Assembly (NCBI GenBank): GCA_028875125.1
Contig: JAPPGC010000018.1
Coordinates: forward strand, 1-58,101
From: Bacteroidota bacterium
GTDB lineage: Bacteria; Bacteroidota; Rhodothermia; Rhodothermales; Bin80
Length of the DNA stretch: 58,101 nt
Direction of reading: 5' to 3'
The translations under genes and the position numbers were made by a program. The notes beneath the pieces were generated by a model. It was not told where the DNA came from, searched no databases, and saw nothing but the letters and a program-made list of their open reading frames with translations. This document shows, one piece after another, positions 8,101 through 17,660 of the stretch (the stretch's first letter is position 1; each line of letters starts with the position of its first letter).

Positions 8101-9669
8101 ATGATGAAGCGCCAAAGCATAGCCGCTCCTAACCTTCAAGACAAGGACTTTGAACGTCGGCTTCGCCCGCGTAAACTGAAGGATTTTATTGGACAAGAGA
8201 AAATCAAGAGCAATCTCAAGATATTTATGCGGGCGGCTCTCGAGCGGGGAGAAAGCCTTGATCACGTACTTTTGTCCGGCCCTCCGGGGTTGGGCAAGTG
8301 TGTAACGGCGGATACACAAATACAGACTCCCCAGGGCCGCGTGCCTATGGGGCGCCTGATTCCAGCCAATCTTAGTCCTGGTGAATGCCGGAACCACACC
8401 GTAACAGTCATTGGAGCACTTGGCGCGGAGCGCACCTCACATGTGTATGCCAGTGGATACGGTCCGACAATTCGTCTGCTAACAAGCTGCGGACAATCTG
8501 TGGAAGGTACCCCAGCACATCCTGTACTGGCAGAAGATCAGGGCTATATGACCTGGCGACCGCTCGGATCACTTGAGCTCGGAGACCGTGTTTTGGCGTT
8601 ACAGCAAGAGTCCGCAGAAGCGTCTTGCGAAAGCGAAGATTACCAGGATTTTCAGTTTACAAAGCGGGACTGGGTTGCCCTTGAAGCATCAAGCGGTGAC
8701 AGACCAAGAGCGACGGGGGACTTCAAGTGGAGTACAGTGGCGCGACTCGAATCTGCGGAAGCAGAAACGTTCGATTTTGTAGTTCCGGGTTCACATTCGT
8801 TCATCGGTAACGGGTTCTGTAATCATAACACAACGCTGGGGCACATTATCGCAGAGGAAATGGGAGCCTCCATTACCACTTCCTCTGGTCCGGTCGTGGA
8901 TAAACCTGCAGATCTGGCAGGTATATTGACCAAATTGAAGGAAGGGGATGTCCTTTTCATTGACGAAATGCACCGTCTATCGCCGCTGGTGGAGGAGTAT
9001 CTCTATTCAGCGATGGAGGACTACTACATTGATATTGTCATTGACAGTGGCCCAAATGCGCGGAGCGTGAAGATCCCATTGCCCCGGTTTACAATGGTGG
9101 GAGCCACGACACGAAAGGGGTTATTGACCGCCCCTCTGCGCAGTCGGTTTGGAATAGATTTTCGGTATGATTATTATAGCGCTGAGTTGCTTCAGGCCAT
9201 TCTTAAACGTTCGGCGGGGATTCTGGGCGTTCTGATTGAAGAGGAGGGCGCGTACGAGATTGCCCGTCGAAGCAGGGGGACCCCCCGTATAGCCAATCGT
9301 TTATTGCGCCGGGCCCGTGACTTTGCTCAGGTGGAGGGAGATGGCTGCATAAGTCTTAAGATGGCAGATCGCGCACTGACAGCCTTGGATGTAGATGCCG
9401 AAGGATTGGACAACATGGATACGCGTATACTGCTCAGTCTTATTGACAAGTTCAATGGCGGGCCCGCTGGACTCTCAACCCTGTCCGTATCGGTCGGGGA
9501 AGAGTCGGGAACGATTGAAGAAGTTTATGAACCTTATCTCATACAAGAGGGATATATGCAACGCACGCCGCGGGGGCGTGTAGCAACCAGAAAGGCATAC
9601 AAACATTTTGGGAGAAAAGCCCCAGGTGCAATGCCAACACTATTTAACACCGGAGACGAAGGAGAATGA
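8101..9669 (+). CDS. ruvB: Holliday junction helicase RuvB with intein
   Basis: A 522-residue precursor. The flanking parts form a normal RuvB of about 345 residues: [16 protein letters not shown], Walker A GPPGLGK/TT split after the Lys, Walker B FIDEMHRL, sensor [18 protein letters not shown], and a C-terminal winged helix ([22 protein letters not shown]). RuvB is the ring ATPase that drives branch migration with RuvA; ruvA and ruvC are not here. Residues 67-243 are an intein (separate entry) that must be spliced out to rebuild the P-loop. Start choice is uncertain: ATG at 8101 has no clear ribosome site, whereas GGAG at 8073-8076 sits 8 nt before another ATG (8085) that opens a 15-codon frame. 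The next small gene overlaps the stop by 4 bp (ATGA). Confidence 0.93.
   Translation: MMKRQSIAAPNLQDKDFERRLRPRKLKDFIGQEKIKSNLKIFMRAALERGESLDHVLLSGPPGLGKCVTADTQIQTPQGRVPMGRLIPANLSPGECRNHTVTVIGALGAERTSHVYASGYGPTIRLLTSCGQSVEGTPAHPVLAEDQGYMTWRPLGSLELGDRVLALQQESAEASCESEDYQDFQFTKRDWVALEASSGDRPRATGDFKWSTVARLESAEAETFDFVVPGSHSFIGNGFCNHNTTLGHIIAEEMGASITTSSGPVVDKPADLAGILTKLKEGDVLFIDEMHRLSPLVEEYLYSAMEDYYIDIVIDSGPNARSVKIPLPRFTMVGATTRKGLLTAPLRSRFGIDFRYDYYSAELLQAILKRSAGILGVLIEEEGAYEIARRSRGTPRIANRLLRRARDFAQVEGDGCISLKMADRALTALDVDAEGLDNMDTRILLSLIDKFNGGPAGLSTLSVSVGEESGTIEEVYEPYLIQEGYMQRTPRGRVATRKAYKHFGRKAPGAMPTLFNTGDEGE
8299..8829 (+). other. Mini-intein in RuvB P-loop
   Basis: A 177-residue in-frame protein insertion between Lys and Thr of the RuvB Walker A motif. 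It starts with Cys ([14 protein letters not shown], block A), has block B as GTPAHPVL with the T-x-x-H signature at about 137-140, block F-like [15 protein letters not shown], and ends with NGFCNHN, that is penultimate His and terminal Asn, followed by extein Thr. These are the residues needed for standard splicing, although Thr as the +1 nucleophile should be confirmed. The middle (about residues 165-210) has no LAGLIDADG endonuclease motif, so it is a mini-intein that probably cannot home by itself. Removing it restores GPPGLGKTTL exactly. Confidence 0.93.
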
Positions 9670-9848
9670 AACAGGTCATTATATCCTCGCTGCTGGTCGT
9701 GGGGGGCTTTACTGGTACAGACTCCCCTGCCAGTCCTGAATCTGCCCGGGCCAGGCCTACCGGTTTGGCGATGGGGCCTGATGGATCGGTATACATATCT
9801 GATTCTGTGACAGGCAGGATCTTGAAAATCGCTTTAACTGGATCTTGA
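9666..9848 (+). pseudogene. Remnant of secreted NHL/PQQ-type propeller
   Basis: A 60-codon frame coupled to ruvB by an ATGA overlap and preceded by GGAG. It begins like a signal peptide ([14 protein letters not shown]) and ends with a motif typical of the last blade of sorbosone/glucose-dehydrogenase or NHL propellers (RPTGLAMGPDGSVYISDS, then GRILKI). The several hundred residues normally in between are missing, suggesting an internal deletion. It could still be expressed as a short peptide but is unlikely to be an enzyme. Confidence 0.5.
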
Positions 9849-9855
9849 GTTGTTG

Positions 9856-12792
9856 ATGCAGAATGATGATCGGGCACTGACAGATTTTCTGCACGCGCTG
9901 CGGAAGGAAAGTCAGGGGGAGGTTCGAACTGATGATTACAGCCGTGTACTTTACAGCACGGACGCCAGTATTTACCAAGTGATGCCGCATGGTGTCTTTT
10001 TCCCGGCTTCGCGGGAGGATGTACACGCAGCGGTTACGCTCTCAGCAGAGTTTGGTGTTCCTCTCCTTCCTCGGACAGGTGGTAGCAGCCTAGCTGGTCA
10101 GGCGGTTTCGGAGGCCCTGGTGATGGATTTTACCCGTCACTTGAATCGAATACTGGAGGTCAATGAGGCTGAGGGTTGGGTACGTGCTGAACCTGGTCTG
10201 GTGCTTGACCGGCTAAACAAAAACCTGGAGCCTGCCGGATTACAGTTTGGTCCTGATCCGGCCAGCAGCAATCGTGCGGCTTTGGGTGGAATTGTGAGCA
10301 ACAACTCAACAGGCAGTCACTCTATTTGTTACGGCATGGCCGCCGACCACCTCCATAGCATGAACGTTGTGCTTAGTGATGGCACACAGGTACATCTGGG
10401 GCCATTAGAGGCCAAGGCACTTGAGCAGAAATTGAAGCTCAGTGGTCTGGAAGGCAGTCTGTATCGGAGAATGGTGGAGCTCACTCGATCGCCTGAAAAC
10501 CATAAGACCATCCTTGAAGGGACACCGCGTCACTGGCGGAGGTGTGGTGGCTACAACCTTGATCGGTTCATAGGTGAAGGTCCCTCTTTCAAAGTGCCCC
10601 GGGACGACCGCTTTAATCTGGCAAAACTGGTGTGTGGAGCGGAGGGGGGACTGGCGGTTATTCAGGATGTGACGCTGAATCTGGTCCCTGTCCCAACAGC
10701 GCGCGGGTTGGCTATTGTCCAATTTGGCAGCACACTAGAGGCGCTTAGGCGCGTTCCAGACATTCTGGAGGCCGATCCCAGTGCGGTGGAGTTGTTGGAC
10801 AATTTGGGTCTGCGTTTGTGCAAGGAGGTTCCCAAGCACGCGCGGCTACTTCAAACCTTTATTGAGGGAGACCCAGATTGCATCCTGATCACGGAGTTTT
10901 ATGGAAGTGGCGAGGTGGAACTGCGCTCGAAGATTGAGAATTTGCGCGCACTCCTTGTTAGGCGAGGACACAAGGGTGGCGTGCTGCCGGTATTGGATCC
11001 GGCCCGACAGGTAAATGTGTGGACGGTTCGCAAGGTGGGGTTGGGGTTGTTGATGAGTATCAAGGGGGACCACAAGCCAATCCCCTTTATTGAGGACGCA
11101 GCAGTTCCCACTGAGCATTTGGCGGAGTACGTGCGAAAGGTAGATGATTTTTGTACGGAAAGGGGGACACGTGTGGCCTATTACGCGCACGCAAGTGCAG
11201 GCTGCATCCATATTCGTCCATTGATCAATGCAAAATTGGCTGCAGAAGTGGCCAAGATCCCTGAGATCATTGATTTTGCGGTCGAGCTATTGCAGGGTTA
11301 CGGAGGCGCACTTTCCAGCGAACACGGAGATGGACGGGCGCGCAGTTGGATAAATGAGCGGTTCTTCGGGCCGGATCTATACCGGCTGTATCGAGAGGTG
11401 AAGGAGATGTGGGATCCCCGCGGATTGCTGAATCCAGGCGTGGTTGTGGATGCTCCGCCAGCGACCGAGAATTTGCGTTACGGCGCAGACTACGAGGTTG
11501 TACCGGTGGAGCTGAATCTGGATTTCAGCGCAGAGCATGGTTTTGATCGAGCCGTTGAAATGTGCAACGGGGCCGGAATCTGCCGAAAGGACACAACGGG
11601 GGTCATGTGTCCTAGCTTCATGGTTACCCGTGAAGAGGAGCACAGTACTCGGGGGCGTGCCAATGCATTAAGAGCTGCGCTTTCGGGGGTTCTGCCTCAC
11701 GAGGAACTGACCAGTGCACGCATGTATGAGGTTATGGATCTGTGCGTGGAATGCAAAGCGTGCAAGTCTGAGTGTCCCTCGTCCGTAGACATGGCCAAGA
11801 TCAAGTTTGAGTGTTTGGCGCAATACCACGCCAAACACGGTACGCCGCTGCGAACACGGCTATTTGGAGACATCGCAAGGTTTTCCCGTTTGGCCAGTGG
11901 AGCTCTCGCGTCTCCGATTAACGGGATTTTGGGCAGTATGCCGGTGCGGTTTGCTCTCGACCGTGGGTTGGGCGTTTCCCGACAGCGCAAGTTGCCAGCT
12001 TTTGCTCGGAAACCATTCACCAAGTGGTTCAAACAGCGCCCACAGAGCACGCAGGAAAGGGAACGTGTTGTGCTCTTCAATGACACGTTCAATACGTTTA
12101 ACGAACCACATGTAGCGATAGCGGCGGTAGAGGTGCTTGAAGCGGCAGGCTTTGAGGTAATACTTCCGGGACACCGCTGCTGCGGGCGGCCGCTCATTTC
12201 GAAGGGTATGGTAAAGAAGGCGCGTGCTGCAGCAAGGGATACGGTGGAGCGACTGGCGCCCTATGCAAAAGCGGGGCTACCCATCATTGGCTTGGAGCCG
12301 AGCTGTCTGTTGTCAATGCGCGACGAATACCTATATCTATTGCCTGATAGCAGTGAAGCGCGGGAGGTCGCGCATCATGCGGTACTATTTGACGAGTTTG
12401 TGGCCCGCCTCGCGGACGAGGGTAGACTATCGCTCTGCTTTACGGATGAAGCGCGCGAGATCCTACTGCATGGTCATTGCCACCAGCGTGCACTTGCAGG
12501 CACGGAATCAACATTGAAAATCCTGGCACTCCCCGAAAACTACCATGCGCGCGAAGTTGACTCCAGTTGTTGCGGAATGGCAGGCTCCTTCGGCTATGAA
12601 AAGGAGCACTATGAAATATCCCGAAAGATGGCTGAGCGCCGACTGGTGCCAATGATGCGCAACACCAGTGCCGACACACTAATTGCAGCGCCCGGCACCA
12701 GTTGTCGCCATCAATTGCAGCACTGCGGCATCGCGCACCCCCTGCACCCGGCAGAGGTGCTTCGGGACGCAATGCTCCAGCGCACGTCCTGA
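9856..12792 (+). CDS. FAD-linked oxidase / Fe-S oxidoreductase fusion (GlcD-GlcF-like)
   Basis: About 978 residues from ATG 9856; upstream TTG codons are possible starts. The N-half is a FAD-binding-4 domain (FPASREDVHAAV, LPRTGGSSLAGQAV, then LGGIVSNNSTGSHSI) with the FAD-oxidase C-terminal domain (LSSEHGDGRARSW). The C-half is a GlcF-like 4Fe-4S/CCG part: CNGAGICRK near 569, CVECKACKSECP near 629, HRCCGRP near 772, HGHCHQRA, and DSSCCGMAGSFGYE near 901. Such one-chain proteins (YdiJ-like) oxidise 2-hydroxyacids such as D-lactate, D-2-hydroxyglutarate or glycolate and pass electrons to quinone. Position beside sugar-acid genes, including a LarA-family racemase, fits 2-hydroxyacid oxidation. 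It converges with the MFS gene, whose stop lies 17 bp away. Confidence 0.9.
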   Translation: MQNDDRALTDFLHALRKESQGEVRTDDYSRVLYSTDASIYQVMPHGVFFPASREDVHAAVTLSAEFGVPLLPRTGGSSLAGQAVSEALVMDFTRHLNRILEVNEAEGWVRAEPGLVLDRLNKNLEPAGLQFGPDPASSNRAALGGIVSNNSTGSHSICYGMAADHLHSMNVVLSDGTQVHLGPLEAKALEQKLKLSGLEGSLYRRMVELTRSPENHKTILEGTPRHWRRCGGYNLDRFIGEGPSFKVPRDDRFNLAKLVCGAEGGLAVIQDVTLNLVPVPTARGLAIVQFGSTLEALRRVPDILEADPSAVELLDNLGLRLCKEVPKHARLLQTFIEGDPDCILITEFYGSGEVELRSKIENLRALLVRRGHKGGVLPVLDPARQVNVWTVRKVGLGLLMSIKGDHKPIPFIEDAAVPTEHLAEYVRKVDDFCTERGTRVAYYAHASAGCIHIRPLINAKLAAEVAKIPEIIDFAVELLQGYGGALSSEHGDGRARSWINERFFGPDLYRLYREVKEMWDPRGLLNPGVVVDAPPATENLRYGADYEVVPVELNLDFSAEHGFDRAVEMCNGAGICRKDTTGVMCPSFMVTREEEHSTRGRANALRAALSGVLPHEELTSARMYEVMDLCVECKACKSECPSSVDMAKIKFECLAQYHAKHGTPLRTRLFGDIARFSRLASGALASPINGILGSMPVRFALDRGLGVSRQRKLPAFARKPFTKWFKQRPQSTQERERVVLFNDTFNTFNEPHVAIAAVEVLEAAGFEVILPGHRCCGRPLISKGMVKKARAAARDTVERLAPYAKAGLPIIGLEPSCLLSMRDEYLYLLPDSSEAREVAHHAVLFDEFVARLADEGRLSLCFTDEAREILLHGHCHQRALAGTESTLKILALPENYHAREVDSSCCGMAGSFGYEKEHYEISRKMAERRLVPMMRNTSADTLIAAPGTSCRHQLQHCGIAHPLHPAEVLRDAMLQRTS

Positions 12793-12809
12793 CTTCTCGT
12801 GTACCCCGA

Positions 12810-14261
12810 TCAGTGACCGCCGAGCTTTTCGGCTTTGTAGCCCCCAGCACGAAGATCTCTCACGAGTAGAAGCCCGAAGACCACGATCAGTATAATCCCG
12901 AACGGTGCGAGCGTACGGAAGGAACGTCGACCGCCCTCATTGTCAGCGGGGTTCAGCTCAGCCTGTGCCCGTCCTACAATCTCTGAATCGACGCCGGATC
13001 CGCTAACGGACCTTAGGGCCTGCATTGTACTACCGCGGGGTAATTCACCATCGGCTTCATACGTCGCCAGCACGCCTGCCACGGTGGAATTGACGACCAT
13101 AATGTCAGCTTCCTGTGCTCCAGAATTTTCCGCGATGGCAGGGAATTCCGTGTTAACATCCTCAAATATCTGGATGACGGTCTCACTGTTGAGCGTGTCA
13201 TGTCCTCTGTCATCGGCGATGTCTCCCAACCAGGGCGTTACGAAGAAGGACGCAAGCATTCCTACAGCGCCCATAACCCCGAGACCCAGCGCACCACTTT
13301 TGGGGTTTCGTTCAGAAACGTAACCCAGCATAGTCGGCCAGAAGTAAGCAATTCCGGCTGCCCAAATCGCGGCGGTCAGGAAAGCCATCACGGTTGTTTC
13401 CGCCATGCTGAACAGGAATAGGCCTAACGTGGCTAAAACCGCGCTCCCAAACAGGATGCCGGTAGGTGTGAGGGCCTTGACCACTGGGCCGGCGAGTAAC
13501 CGAAGTGTGCCCATGATGCCAAATACAAATCCAAACACGAGCAAGCCATTAATTCCTCCTGCCTGGAGGACAGACGGGACCCAACTTGAGGGTGGGAGCT
13601 CCATAGATGCTGTGAGCAACATCATAGGTATCATGACGAGCATTATAGGAGCAAACAGTGCCTTGAATGACTCGCCCACCGACACGCCCGCTGTGACTCC
13701 TTCCGTTTGTGGGAAGGGGGCGGTGAACATCATGAGGCCATAACCCAGTGCAGGTACCAGGACCAGTATGAGCTGCGAGCGCCATCCGGCTCCAAGTTGT
13801 GCAAAGATCAAGGTCAGTATGACGGCTGCGATGAGGTTTCCGTACGGGAACCACATGTGAAAGTGGTTCAGTTTGGAGGTTTTATTATCTGGGTAGAGCG
13901 CGGCTACGAGTGGGTTGCACCCGGCCTCAACCAATCCCGCCCCAAGCCCGGCACAAAGAGAGCCGGCTACGGCCGGCACATAGCCTTGGGCTGTCATGAT
14001 CAGGATGGCGCCGGCCACATGACCAACAAACGCTCCCCGCACGATCCACCGCATTCCGATTACATCGCAAAGCGGAGAAAAAATAGCTTGGCTGACAGTA
14101 AAGCCGATAAAAAACACACCGGTGAAAACACCGAGTTGCGCATTCGTGAGAATGAATTCTGATTTTACAGAGAAGGCAATTCCAGCAATGACTGTGAAAG
14201 CGAATGCTGTTGTCAGCAGAGCAAGGCAGCTGCCGTAAAAGAGGCGATTGCGACTAATCAT
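12810..14261 (-). CDS. MFS transporter
   Basis: A 483-residue polytopic membrane protein with about 12 helices. The first helix pair shows the MFS pattern: LALLTTAFAFTVIAGIAF, then GVFTGVFFIGFTVSQAIFSPLCDVIGMRWIVRG with the loop 2-3 motif. A hydrophilic insert of about 80 residues lies between the last two helices (SETVIQIFEDVNTEF to AQAELNPADNEGG) and is longer than usual. The end is HTM helix 12 (FGIILIVVFGLLLVRDL). Likely a sugar or sugar-acid uptake carrier by context; the substrate cannot be read from sequence. Confidence 0.85.
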   Translation of the reverse strand: MISRNRLFYGSCLALLTTAFAFTVIAGIAFSVKSEFILTNAQLGVFTGVFFIGFTVSQAIFSPLCDVIGMRWIVRGAFVGHVAGAILIMTAQGYVPAVAGSLCAGLGAGLVEAGCNPLVAALYPDNKTSKLNHFHMWFPYGNLIAAVILTLIFAQLGAGWRSQLILVLVPALGYGLMMFTAPFPQTEGVTAGVSVGESFKALFAPIMLVMIPMMLLTASMELPPSSWVPSVLQAGGINGLLVFGFVFGIMGTLRLLAGPVVKALTPTGILFGSAVLATLGLFLFSMAETTVMAFLTAAIWAAGIAYFWPTMLGYVSERNPKSGALGLGVMGAVGMLASFFVTPWLGDIADDRGHDTLNSETVIQIFEDVNTEFPAIAENSGAQEADIMVVNSTVAGVLATYEADGELPRGSTMQALRSVSGSGVDSEIVGRAQAELNPADNEGGRRSFRTLAPFGIILIVVFGLLLVRDLRAGGYKAEKLGGH

Positions 14262-14694
14262 CTAAGCAGGCGAGTTTGGTTGGTTCAGGATTAGTTGGTA
14301 AAAGATACACCGACATCAAATATACAATGGAGATCTTGCAGATGTGCGGGCTTCCAGGATTGCGGGACATCTCCAGGTATGAACGAAAACTAGAGTTTCA
14401 AACGGAGAGGAAGCGAGCAGAACTTTATTGTTAATTCGCGCGGCCACAGGTGGAAAAAGTAAGTGATGCCGGACATTTGCCGGGGACGGACAGGAAGGCT
14501 CACCCGAAAAGTCGTCTGTAACAGTACGTTCGCCACCTCCGCACGGCTCCGAAAAAAACTGAACGAACTGGGCGTTGTCGGGGCCAGGTGAACGCTGGGA
14601 GTATTTGATCCATCCAGGCAGCGAAACCGCCGAAGGCTCTTTGCGTTAGTTGTCGCTCAGGTATTTTTCTGTTCATCAGCTTACACAACTAGTT
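14262..14694. other. Intergenic between divergent genes
   Basis: About 430 bp between the divergent MFS and DUF2911 genes. I see no gene, tRNA or clear terminator; it presumably holds both promoters. Confidence 0.4.
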
Positions 14695-15279
14695 ATGCAT
14701 CGCATCAAAACTCTCATGCTTCTTTTCGCACTCTTCCTGATTGGAGCCGATTACGTATATGCGCAACGCCCTGCTTCTCCGCGCGGAGAAGCTTCGACCC
14801 AGATTGGGGAGGCTTGGATCATTGTTGACTATGGACGTCCAATTCTTCGCGGGCGGACAGGAATATTCGGTTCAGGCGAGGAATATGGCACCGCGGTGAC
14901 CGGCCCTGCCCCCGTTTGGCGGGCTGGTGCGAACAAATCCACGAGGTTGCATACGGATGTACCCCTTATGATCGGCGGGACAGAAGTCCCTGCCGGCGAA
15001 TACAGTGTTTTCGCGGAACTGAACCAGGGTAGTTGGACATTCATTCTGTCCACGCATGAAGCCAAGGATTCCGGCAGAGCTCCCGGAGATGGATTGTGGG
15101 GATCCTACAACTACACGGCGGATAAGGATGTGTTACGTGCTGCCATGACGGTCAGCGATGTTGAGTTCAGCATTGATCAATTCACGATCTCGTTTCTTGA
15201 TGTGACCGACGAGGGTGGGACGCTCGCTATGGTGTGGGAACATACTATGGCAACGATACCCTTTACGGTAGTTCGGTAG
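14695..15279 (+). CDS. DUF2911 secreted protein
   Basis: A 194-residue exported protein from the ATG at 14695, chosen because it opens a good signal peptide (MHRIKTLMLLFALFLIGADYVYAQ). The mature part follows the DUF2911 pattern: the opening RPASPRGEASTQIG, DYGRPILRGRTGIFG, VWRAGANKSTRLHTDVPLMI, VPAGEYSVFAELN, and a closing WEHTMATIPF. DUF2911 proteins are periplasmic, common in Bacteroidota/Rhodothermota, and of unknown function. Its 3-prime end overlaps the 3-prime end of the convergent sulfatase gene by 17 bp. Confidence 0.85.
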   Translation: MHRIKTLMLLFALFLIGADYVYAQRPASPRGEASTQIGEAWIIVDYGRPILRGRTGIFGSGEEYGTAVTGPAPVWRAGANKSTRLHTDVPLMIGGTEVPAGEYSVFAELNQGSWTFILSTHEAKDSGRAPGDGLWGSYNYTADKDVLRAAMTVSDVEFSIDQFTISFLDVTDEGGTLAMVWEHTMATIPFTVVR

Positions 15280-16681
15280 TCGTCCATGTGATTGACCAAC
15301 GCTCGTTCGGCGTACGTGCGTGTCGCATCAACTCTACCAGACTGTCCGCCAATTCGGGCATCTGGGTCGATAGGTCGGTAGTTTCACCGAGGTCCTGTTT
15401 CAGGTCGTACAGCTCTGTGGTTCCGTTTGCGTGAAAATAAACCGCCTTGTAGTCGCCGCTGCGAATGGCCTGTTTGGGTCCTCCACCTTCATGAAATTCC
15501 CAGTATAGGTGACCGTGGGTCTCCTGCTCTTCTCCTTCCAGCGTAGCGAGGAAGGAAATCCCATCCGTTTCCGGTGCTTCAATGTCCGCTATTTCTGCTG
15601 CCGTTGGAAGGAAGTCCCAGAATGCCGATGGATGATCGGTCACGGTGCCGGCTGCAATTCGATCAGGCCATCGGGCTATGAGGGGAACGCGTATTCCGCC
15701 CTCATAAAGAGCTCGCTTGATACCACGTAGCGGCCCACTACTATTGAATAATTCTGGATCGCGTCCGCCCTCACGGTGGGGACCATTGTCGCTCGTGAAA
15801 AGAACCAGTGTGTTGTCCCCAATTCCCAGAGCCGTTAGATGATCCAGTAATCGCCCTACATCCCTGTCGAGGCGACTTATCATGGCAGCTGTACCTTTGT
15901 GAGCGTCCGCCCATTTCATGTCGGCGTAGATGCCATAGTCGGGAACCTCCATGCCGTGTAACCCGCCGTGGCGACTCTCATTGTTTGCGTGGGGGATCGT
16001 GTAAGCCAAGTAAAGAAAAAATGGTCCATCCGCGTGTCGGTCAATAAATGCAAGCGCTTCTTCTGTGAACAGGTCATGTGAGTAGTCTACCCTTTTTGTT
16101 GCGTATCCACCGAGGCCTCTAACGGGGATCACTTCGTTTCGAAGAGCCACTTGAAGGGTGTCGCGCCAGAGAAATTCGGGATAGAAGTTGTGTGCATGAA
16201 TCTGGTTCAAGTATCCGTAGAAATAATCGAAGCCCTGGCGGTTTGGTATGCCTGGAGATCCAGCCTCTCCCAGACCCCACTTACCAACGAGGCCCGTTGC
16301 GTATCCAGCATCCTGAAGCATTTCAGCCACCGTTACGTCTTCGTCCTCAAGGGGGACCCGGCCATTCCCGCGGATTCGACAGTGGCCGCTGTGGAGGCCA
16401 GTCATGAGCACACAGCGCGACGGGGCACAGACCGTACTGCCTGCGTAGTGACTGGTAAACCGGATTCCCTCGGCGGCCATTTGGTCCAGCCGCGGAGTCT
16501 GAATGGTTTCCTGGCCATAGCTCCCCAGATCTCCGTATCCCAAATCATCAGCCATGATGTAAATGATATTGGAGAGTGAATCTGATTCTGGATCAGATGT
16601 GGAACATCCGGAAAACCCCAGGATGAACGCGGCCAGCAATAATGTGCGACCAGAGTGATTAGCGCATGAATAATCCGCCAT
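15263..16681 (-). CDS. Sulfatase (arylsulfatase-type, FGly)
   Basis: A 472-residue lipoprotein sulfatase with lipobox GFSGC (Cys 26). It removes sulfate esters from sugars. It carries the metal-binding MADDLGYGDLGSYG, the formylglycine motif VCAPSRCVLMTG with Cys 85 as the residue converted by a maturase, then GKWGLGE, TIPHANNESRHG, the second metal site FTSDNGPHREGG and the C-terminal YDLKQDLGETTDLS. The maturase (FGE or anSME) is not in the window. The start overlaps the end of the upstream SDR gene by 23 bp, so the two are probably co-transcribed. The likely target is a sulfated marine polysaccharide; the subfamily needs a database comparison. Confidence 0.92.
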   Translation of the reverse strand: MADYSCANHSGRTLLLAAFILGFSGCSTSDPESDSLSNIIYIMADDLGYGDLGSYGQETIQTPRLDQMAAEGIRFTSHYAGSTVCAPSRCVLMTGLHSGHCRIRGNGRVPLEDEDVTVAEMLQDAGYATGLVGKWGLGEAGSPGIPNRQGFDYFYGYLNQIHAHNFYPEFLWRDTLQVALRNEVIPVRGLGGYATKRVDYSHDLFTEEALAFIDRHADGPFFLYLAYTIPHANNESRHGGLHGMEVPDYGIYADMKWADAHKGTAAMISRLDRDVGRLLDHLTALGIGDNTLVLFTSDNGPHREGGRDPELFNSSGPLRGIKRALYEGGIRVPLIARWPDRIAAGTVTDHPSAFWDFLPTAAEIADIEAPETDGISFLATLEGEEQETHGHLYWEFHEGGGPKQAIRSGDYKAVYFHANGTTELYDLKQDLGETTDLSTQMPELADSLVELMRHARTPNERWSITWTTTELP

Positions 16682-17384
16682 TGATATCTATAGTTTCGCC
16701 GGTGATGAAGGTATTCTCAATCAGGAGTTCGACGGCCTGAGCAATATGATCGCTTTCGCCATTGAAGCCCACAGGTGTATCGCTGGCAATAGTAGCCAGT
16801 TTTTCCTCAGTAGAGTATCGATCATGAAACGGTGTAAGAATAACACCGGGAGCGATGGCATTGACGCGGATTTCGGGTGCAAGCTCACGAGCCGCTCCTC
16901 GTGTGAAAGAGTCCAAGGCCCCTTTTGCCGCTCCATATGCCGTTGCTGTGGGCGCACCATGCCGCATAGCAATGGAGGTCATGTTCACGATGCTGGGCAA
17001 GTTGCCTCTCCGCAATAGCGGAACACACAACTGCGTAAGCAGGATTGCTGAATAAGTGTTCAGTGAGAAAATACGCTCCATGAGCGACCAAGTCAGGTTC
17101 TCAACCGTGTGACGCTCTAAAAGGCTGCCTGCATTGTTGACCAGTACATCGAGGTGATCCGTAACACGGGTTACATCTCGCATGAGTGCGCGACAGCCAG
17201 CTTCCTGCATGAGATCAGCCTGGGAAGTATACACAACTCCTCCCAGTTCCCGCACCTCTATTGCGACGGACTCAATGGGAGACTGGTTATGGTGGAGAAT
17301 GAGCGTGTTGCCTTTTGCCAGTCGTTGGGCTATTACGGCGCCTATGCCCGTACTGGCTCCCGTGATCAAGATTGTACGTTGCAT
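16659..17384 (-). CDS. SDR-family oxidoreductase
   Basis: About 241 residues from ATG 17384 (MQRTILITGAST); an in-frame upstream start at 17426 is possible. Classical SDR: cofactor motif TGASTGIG, NNAG at about residues 80-85, catalytic Ser in MTSIAM, and Tyr/Lys in YGAAKG, then IAPGVILTPF and C-terminal ITGETIDINGG. The enzyme is a cytoplasmic NAD(P)-dependent alcohol/keto reductase, with the sugar substrate inferred from context only. It is translationally overlapped with the downstream sulfatase. Confidence 0.9.
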   Translation of the reverse strand: MQRTILITGASTGIGAVIAQRLAKGNTLILHHNQSPIESVAIEVRELGGVVYTSQADLMQEAGCRALMRDVTRVTDHLDVLVNNAGSLLERHTVENLTWSLMERIFSLNTYSAILLTQLCVPLLRRGNLPSIVNMTSIAMRHGAPTATAYGAAKGALDSFTRGAARELAPEIRVNAIAPGVILTPFHDRYSTEEKLATIASDTPVGFNGESDHIAQAVELLIENTFITGETIDINGGLFMR

Positions 17385-17660
17385 GATTTTATCTGGAAGA
17401 GGTAAGTCTAGGAGAATAGGAGACAATGTTACCCATTTGTGGGATCATATCAGATTCGGGGTACAGGAAGTGTTGCATTACGTAGGATTGCGCGAAGAGA
17501 AGCGAAGGCCTAACAGGGCTACACACGGCATCCGGGATCGGCACAGCGTCACGATAAATCCCTCGAATATCCTGAATGAGGATTGAACTCATTCCGGTAG
17601 CGATATATCCGGGAGTGTGGGTCTGCGTTTTTGATGGCGTGTTCGGGTAGCCAGACTGAG

